In this document: piece after piece, positions 6,280 through 10,343 of the stretch | How positions within the stretch are numbered: the first letter of the stretch is position 1 | How the letters are laid out: every line of letters starts with the position of its first letter | Translations under genes and position numbers: made by a program | Assembly: GCA_030602675.1 (NCBI GenBank) | Contig: JAUVZH010000055.1 | Coordinates: 1-10,343, forward strand | Length of the DNA: 10,343 bases | Direction of reading: 5' to 3' | Source: Candidatus Heimdallarchaeota archaeon | Lineage (GTDB): Archaea > Asgardarchaeota > Heimdallarchaeia > JABLTI01 | The notes under the pieces: model-generated | Seen by the model: only the letters and a program-made list of their open reading frames with translations | The model's database searches: none | What the model was told of the DNA's origin: nothing

Positions 6280-8121
6280 ATGATTAACAAAATTACAGTT
6301 TCTAATTGGATGGGTCACGAGAATTTTTCTGCTGAATTCAAAGATGGTAAGAATTTAGTTTTTGGAAATAATGCAGCTGGAAAAACCAGTTTAGCGAAAG
6401 CAATCGCTTATTGTTTAACAGGCAAAATGCCATTACCAAAGAATTGTGATCCCCGAAGAGACAAGAACAAAGATACTTTGGTTGAATTGGTTTTTACTGC
6501 CCCTGACAAGAAGAACTATCTAATTAGGAGACAATTAAACAAGGGTTCTAGATTACGGGATGATATTTTCATTTATGATGAACAAAACCTGACTGAAGCT
6601 TTGTATACATCCTCAGATGCTGAAGATTTCTTGCAAAAGATGATAGGTCTTTCCTCCGAAATTTTTGAGAGAATTATCTATATGAAGGAAGAAGATGTTC
6701 ATGAGTTTCTAGCCAAACCTGGCGGAGGTGTTCTTGAAGAAATCGATCGACTAATCGGATTAGAGAAAGCTCATGAAATCGGTGATATTATTGAGGACAT
6801 AAAGAGCAAATTGAGCTACGCAGAACGCCTTCTTAAAGACGATATTAAAATCACTGATGGGGCGATTCAAAAGAGTCTTGGAGTGAAGAAAGGCTCAGTT
6901 AATATAAAGAAAGCAGAAACTCGTATTGATGAAATAGTTATTACCGTAAGCGAATTATTACAGCTTAAAGGATTTCTTGAAGAAAATGTACGAATTGGTG
7001 AATCCTTTGAACGTATTCTTTTGGAAGCTAATGAATCAGCGATTAAAGATATTGAAAAAAATCTCATCAAGAAGCAAATTAATTCAAAGAAAGAAGAGGA
7101 AGGAATCGCGAAGGAAATTTCCTCTAATGAAAAAGAAAGAGATGATATTAAGGAAGAAATGATGAGTTTTAATGTAAAAGCGGATTTGAAGAAAGATATT
7201 CTTCAAGATTTGAAAAAGGATAAAGATGCCGGAACAATTTCTGATTGCCCAACTTGTGGTAGAGAAATTGATCCTAAAACCTTAGTTTCAATATTAAAGA
7301 AATTGAAAAATGAAATTGAAGCTTTAAATAAAGATGCGAATGCAAAATTGGATTTAATAAAATCTGCTGATGAAGAATTAGACTTGAAGAACCGTAAAAT
7401 ACAGCAATTAAAGTCTAAAATTGAAAATCTTGAACGATTAAAACAAGAATCTTCCACTCTTTTACAACAACTAGAATCTAATAATAGTTTAATAAAACAA
7501 TTTGATGGGAAAAAATATCCACAAAAAATTGATGCAATTGAAAAACTATTGGACAAGTTAGATCAAGAGGAAAGAAAGCTTAGAGGTGATCTTGCTCGAG
7601 CAGAAGGAGCTAAACAAGTTTCAGATGAACGTCTCGTTGAAATTAGGAAATTGGAACAACAAGCTAAGCACAGAAAGAAGGTTGCAGATTTAATCTTAAC
7701 AGCAACACAAGAAGCTACAAAATCACTCAGAGAGGATTATGCTGATAGTTTTAAAAATTTAGCTGAATCTATTTGGGAACAATACAAAGGTGAACGTTGG
7801 CAAATTGATTGGGACAAGAAATTTGTTCCTATAGCTAAGAGACTTAGCACTGATAAAACATTAGCAGCTTATGAAATGAGTGGCTCTGAGAAATTCCTTA
7901 TCTTCTTAGCAATTAGATTAGCAATATTACAATCATTGGAGCAATTCCAATTATTGATCATTGATGAACCATGTCAACATCTGGATGAAGCCAATGGAGT
8001 AATTTTCAGGGATATTTTAACATCTATTGATAAAGAAAAAATCAAACAAAGTATAGTTTTCACTTACAATCAAGATTTTCTTGATGGTAAATGGGCAAAT
8101 GTGATAAAACTCTCAGAATAG
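6280..8121 (+). CDS. Rad50/SbcC-like ABC ATPase with zinc hook and short coiled coil
   Basis: This 613-aa protein has the split ABC ATPase of the SMC/Rad50/RecF class. Walker A GNNAAGKT is at 29-36, the signature MSGSE at 533-537, Walker B LLIIDEP at 558-564, and the D-loop region CQHLDEAN follows. Between the ATPase halves (roughly 160-520) is charged coiled coil interrupted by a CPTC zinc hook (C323, C326), the Rad50 dimerisation element. It is clearly shorter than cellular Rad50 (about 850-900 aa) and closer in length to phage gp46 or DndD. The segment IIYMKEEDV (132-140) aligns by eye with the Rad50 Q-loop but has E137 where Gln is expected, and the D-loop has Cys in place of Thr. No Mre11/SbcD phosphoesterase is adjacent; a PIN nuclease follows 11 nt later. 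A role in sensing or bridging DNA ends is inferred. SbcC, DndD-like and Lamassu LmuB-like assignments remain open. Confidence 0.85.
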   Translation: MINKITVSNWMGHENFSAEFKDGKNLVFGNNAAGKTSLAKAIAYCLTGKMPLPKNCDPRRDKNKDTLVELVFTAPDKKNYLIRRQLNKGSRLRDDIFIYDEQNLTEALYTSSDAEDFLQKMIGLSSEIFERIIYMKEEDVHEFLAKPGGGVLEEIDRLIGLEKAHEIGDIIEDIKSKLSYAERLLKDDIKITDGAIQKSLGVKKGSVNIKKAETRIDEIVITVSELLQLKGFLEENVRIGESFERILLEANESAIKDIEKNLIKKQINSKKEEEGIAKEISSNEKERDDIKEEMMSFNVKADLKKDILQDLKKDKDAGTISDCPTCGREIDPKTLVSILKKLKNEIEALNKDANAKLDLIKSADEELDLKNRKIQQLKSKIENLERLKQESSTLLQQLESNNSLIKQFDGKKYPQKIDAIEKLLDKLDQEERKLRGDLARAEGAKQVSDERLVEIRKLEQQAKHRKKVADLILTATQEATKSLREDYADSFKNLAESIWEQYKGERWQIDWDKKFVPIAKRLSTDKTLAAYEMSGSEKFLIFLAIRLAILQSLEQFQLLIIDEPCQHLDEANGVIFRDILTSIDKEKIKQSIVFTYNQDFLDGKWANVIKLSE

Positions 8122-8126
8122 AAGGT
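8121..8126 (+). promoter_or_regulatory. Ribosome binding site that decides the PIN-protein start
   Basis: GAAGGT lies 6 nt before the ATG at 8133 and directly overlaps the stop of the Rad50-like gene (8119-8121), a sign of translational coupling. It favours 8133 over an in-frame ATG at 8091 inside the upstream gene, and the PIN domain begins within ten residues of 8133. Confidence 0.7.
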
Positions 8127-8132
8127 AAGACG

Positions 8133-9887
8133 ATGGTCCAAGATAAAGTTTGCATTTTTGACACCTCTTCGTTAGTATACATTTACATGCACTCTCGAAG
8201 AAGTGATGCTCATACTTTACTGCATAAGTATAAGAGAGAGCTGAATCTCGAATACTTCTTAGCAGCTAATGATTTAGCTAAAGATTTAATTGGACCATTA
8301 CAAACAAAGTATTTTACAAAAATTAGTGCTCTTTTCAAATTAGAGAAAAGTCCCAGAGATGATTTCTTTAATGAAATAAAGCAAGTTGCTTTAGACAATA
8401 ATTACATTTCTTATGATGATGTCAGAGATGAAAAACTGACAGATTTAGATATAGTACGATTAGCTGTTGAGTTACAAGAACAGGATAAAAAAGTACTAAT
8501 TGTAACTGATGATGAAGGCATCCACAAATTAGTGAATGAATTCGAGTTTGATGAAGCACCTGAAATTCTGTATACACATCTCTTTTTCTTGAAAATGATG
8601 CCATTAATATCTGATGAGAACGACAAGAAAGGTGCACAATACAATATCCAGGATAGCTATTATTATTTGAACAATTATCTCAAGAAAAGTGATAGATACC
8701 TACCGTATGAAAAAGTCATTAATACTTCTATTGAAATTCTTTCGAGAAGTTACAAGGAAGACGATAAGAAGAAGGCCATCTACAAAGAAAAAATCACTAG
8801 CTACATAGAGAATGGTAAAGAAAGCAATGAGATAAAAGATGTTAAACCAATTCTAGAGATAATGCGAAAGAAACATATTGATCCTGAATTCTGCACTGAA
8901 ATTGCTTGTTTACAACTCATCAGTAAGATGAGAGAAATTCTAGGTAGTGATAATGAAATTATACAAGTTATTTTTTCTTTAGTTCATCACGAATTAGCGA
9001 GTTATCATTTGGAATTAGCAGATAGGGATCATAAGGAATTAAACTTAGTTGGATCCCTTGCTCACATTCGTGCTGCTGTGCAATCTCTTGCATTTTTAGG
9101 AGAAGAAGAATCAGAAATTGAGAAATCACTTGATGAATTACTATTCATTGAAGCTTTGTTACTACTAGAACTTGGATCTGAAGATGAAGCACTACTGATT
9201 ATAGAACAATCTTTGAAAGGAGAATTAAAAACTAACAAAGAACTGAAAAACATTGCTGAATCATTACTAGTGATCTTTGGAAAGAAAGTAGGACGAATTA
9301 AGGAAGAAAGTACTGAATTTCTTATAGAGTTAGTAAAAGAAGCATCAACAATACCTAACCAAAAATTAATGAAAATTATTTTATCAAGCATAATAAATGA
9401 AGAAAGAATTAGTGCTAAACAAAAAAAGAAAGCTTCTGAAGAAATAATACATTTGCTAAATCTTAGAATGTTATTGAAAGAGAATCCAATTGTAGAAAAA
9501 GCAAAAACGATTTTAGGGAAAGAAATTATTGATCGGACAAGTGAAAAGCCGGATATGTTTAATCTTAAGAAAATTAAAGAGGATTTTGAAGGGAAAATCG
9601 CTGAAACTTATAGAGGTCCTTGGGAAATTGCTGAGATTAGGAACAAGAAGAAATCAACTTGGATTTATGCCTGGAATGAAAAATTAAAATCTTTATGGGC
9701 ATTAGAAATTTTGGGCGAATATCCTAGTGAATTAGATAAAGCTAAAACCATAACGTTTTTGTCTGGTAACATTCTTAGTTTTAAAAATTATATGCCAATT
9801 GAAGATATAAAATATCGACAAAGAATAACTTTTGAAGAAAATCCAGTTTTTGTTATAGATGAGAAAAGAGCATTTTCATTGTGGTAA
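8133..9887 (+). CDS. PIN-domain nuclease with helical-repeat region and beta-rich C-terminus
   Basis: This is a 584-aa protein. Residues 1-145 form a PIN domain: D10 in VCIFDTSSLVYIY, D106 in LTDLDIVRLAVEL, and VLIVTDDEG with D126 and D127. The order and wording resemble the Nob1-type PIN more than short VapC toxins. Residues about 150-470 are almost wholly helical, with repeated leucine-rich amphipathic pairs that look like a TPR-type solenoid (for example EALLLLELGSEDEALLIIEQ). Residues about 490-584 are richer in predicted strands and aromatic residues (GPWEIAEI, STWIYAWNE, KTITFLSGNIL), possibly a small beta-barrel. No full-length family is recognised. The gene follows the Rad50-like gene by 11 nt with a coupled ribosome binding site, so the two proteins probably work together, the PIN domain acting as Mg-dependent nuclease (RNA or flap DNA) and the solenoid as partner platform. 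It ends with tandem TAA stops. Confidence 0.82.
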   Translation: MVQDKVCIFDTSSLVYIYMHSRRSDAHTLLHKYKRELNLEYFLAANDLAKDLIGPLQTKYFTKISALFKLEKSPRDDFFNEIKQVALDNNYISYDDVRDEKLTDLDIVRLAVELQEQDKKVLIVTDDEGIHKLVNEFEFDEAPEILYTHLFFLKMMPLISDENDKKGAQYNIQDSYYYLNNYLKKSDRYLPYEKVINTSIEILSRSYKEDDKKKAIYKEKITSYIENGKESNEIKDVKPILEIMRKKHIDPEFCTEIACLQLISKMREILGSDNEIIQVIFSLVHHELASYHLELADRDHKELNLVGSLAHIRAAVQSLAFLGEEESEIEKSLDELLFIEALLLLELGSEDEALLIIEQSLKGELKTNKELKNIAESLLVIFGKKVGRIKEESTEFLIELVKEASTIPNQKLMKIILSSIINEERISAKQKKKASEEIIHLLNLRMLLKENPIVEKAKTILGKEIIDRTSEKPDMFNLKKIKEDFEGKIAETYRGPWEIAEIRNKKKSTWIYAWNEKLKSLWALEILGEYPSELDKAKTITFLSGNILSFKNYMPIEDIKYRQRITFEENPVFVIDEKRAFSLW

Positions 9888-9908
9888 TAAAGAATAATTG
9901 TGATTAAA

Positions 9909-10343
9909 ATGAAGAAAATTGAAGTTCGAGCAATAACAAATTGGTTATCTTTACTTAAAAGCAAACAATGGGAATATTTTGGTACAAGACACTTTCGGGA
10001 TAATAACTTTAAACCAGATACTGTAAATCCATGTCCGGAATTTATCAACAAAAAGCGTCTTTGGATGCATTTAGGAACCTTCACTGATTATATGATTCGT
10101 AAATTTTTCCGTGATAATTTGATATCACCAGATGCAGAAATCGTTCTTGAAGAATATCTGATTTCAGAAATAAGTTTAGATCATCTTTATTATAAAGATG
10201 ATAAAATAACAAGGATATTGGGTCGCACAGAAGAAGAAATTCAAAATTCTTTGAAACTTTATGAAATGGGCACTAAATGGATTAATAATTACAAAAATAA
10301 AAAATGGAAAAACGTGATACAAGATACTTGGTCCAAGTATCTT
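9909..10343 (+). CDS. 5' part of an unrecognised protein gene, cut by the window end
   Basis: The first 145 codons are present without a stop. The ATG at 9909 is chosen; an in-frame GTG at 9900 is possible, and neither has a clear ribosome binding site. The gene begins 21 nt after the PIN-protein stop and so probably belongs to the same operon. The visible part is helical and rich in Trp, Lys and Asp. RLWMHLGTFTDYMIRKFF (50-67) resembles the first helix motif of Cas4/RecB-like PD-(D/E)XK nucleases (GTxxHxxL), with Asp where His is usual. The catalytic D and ExK residues would lie beyond the window, so this is only a suggestion. A helical partner protein of the PIN/Rad50-like pair is equally possible. 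Confidence 0.7.
   Translation, partial: MKKIEVRAITNWLSLLKSKQWEYFGTRHFRDNNFKPDTVNPCPEFINKKRLWMHLGTFTDYMIRKFFRDNLISPDAEIVLEEYLISEISLDHLYYKDDKITRILGRTEEEIQNSLKLYEMGTKWINNYKNKKWKNVIQDTWSKYL
10180..10202. repeat. 23-nt palindrome inside the last gene
   Basis: ATCATCTTTAT and ATAAAGATGAT are perfect 11-bp complements around a single T. The element lies within coding sequence (DHLYYKDD) and has no T-run after it, so it is not a terminator. Confidence 0.4.

Noticed and set aside
7203..7556. Minus-strand 117-codon frame opposite the Rad50-like coiled coil
   Set aside because: It is rich in Ser, Phe and Cys, as expected from the antisense of a Lys/Glu-rich coiled coil. The plus-strand gene explains the region.
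6069..8121. Haloarchaeal RdfA/Sph-type pair (small protein plus archaea-specific SMC-related protein)
   Set aside because: The 65-aa protein is much shorter than RdfA, and the ATPase has an intact Walker A and a zinc hook, which fit Rad50-like better. Only the gene order is similar.
8091..8132. Upstream ATG start for the PIN protein, adding 14 residues
   Set aside because: It lies within the Rad50-like gene. The ATG at 8133 has GAAGGT 6 nt upstream and places the PIN strand at the usual distance from the N-terminus.
9788..10084. Minus-strand 98-codon frame over the end of the PIN gene and the start of the last gene
   Set aside because: Both plus-strand frames are continuous and protein-like here, and the minus-strand frame has no ribosome binding site or recognisable motif.

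Overview
The window is AT-rich and densely coded, and looks archaeal. It has TATA-like boxes where promoters are expected, strong GAGG-type ribosome binding sites 6-7 nt before several starts, and a Nob1-like PIN domain. An Asgard or other low-GC archaeon would fit, but no marker gene here proves it. No rRNA, tRNA, transposase or CRISPR array was seen. Nearly every recognisable gene is a nuclease, a helicase or a DNA-handling ATPase, so the region reads as a DNA repair or anti-invader island.

Left part (1-3088). A broken or partial reading frame (12-209) converges on a minus-strand Mrr-type restriction endonuclease with an N-terminal EVE/PUA-like reader region (253-1233). A 388-nt gap (1234-1621) follows. 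It holds a short stretch of possible degenerate coding sequence and a nested inverted-repeat structure. Next, also on the minus strand, is a two-nuclease protein (1622-3088) that joins a Cas4/RecB-like PD-(D/E)XK domain with four cysteines to a DUF2779 domain carrying DEDD exonuclease motifs.

Middle (3089-5920). A 135-nt divergent promoter region separates that gene from a complete UvrD/Rep-type SF1 helicase fused to a C-terminal Cas4/AddB-like nuclease with a probable iron-sulfur cluster (3224-5920). The two divergent genes carry the same kind of Fe-S nuclease module.

Right part (5921-10343). A promoter region with three GTAAAC-type hexamers spaced exactly 42 bp apart brackets a TATA-like box. 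It leads into a compact plus-strand operon. The genes are a 65-aa charged helical protein, a short Rad50/SbcC-like ABC ATPase with a zinc hook (613 aa), a PIN nuclease with a long helical region and a beta-rich C-terminus (584 aa), and a further gene cut by the window end. The ATPase has no Mre11/SbcD-type phosphoesterase in this window; a PIN nuclease occupies that position. This small protein / Rad50-like / PIN-solenoid set is the best candidate for an undescribed repair or defence system. It is comparable in logic, though not shown to be homologous, to SMC-plus-effector systems such as Lamassu.
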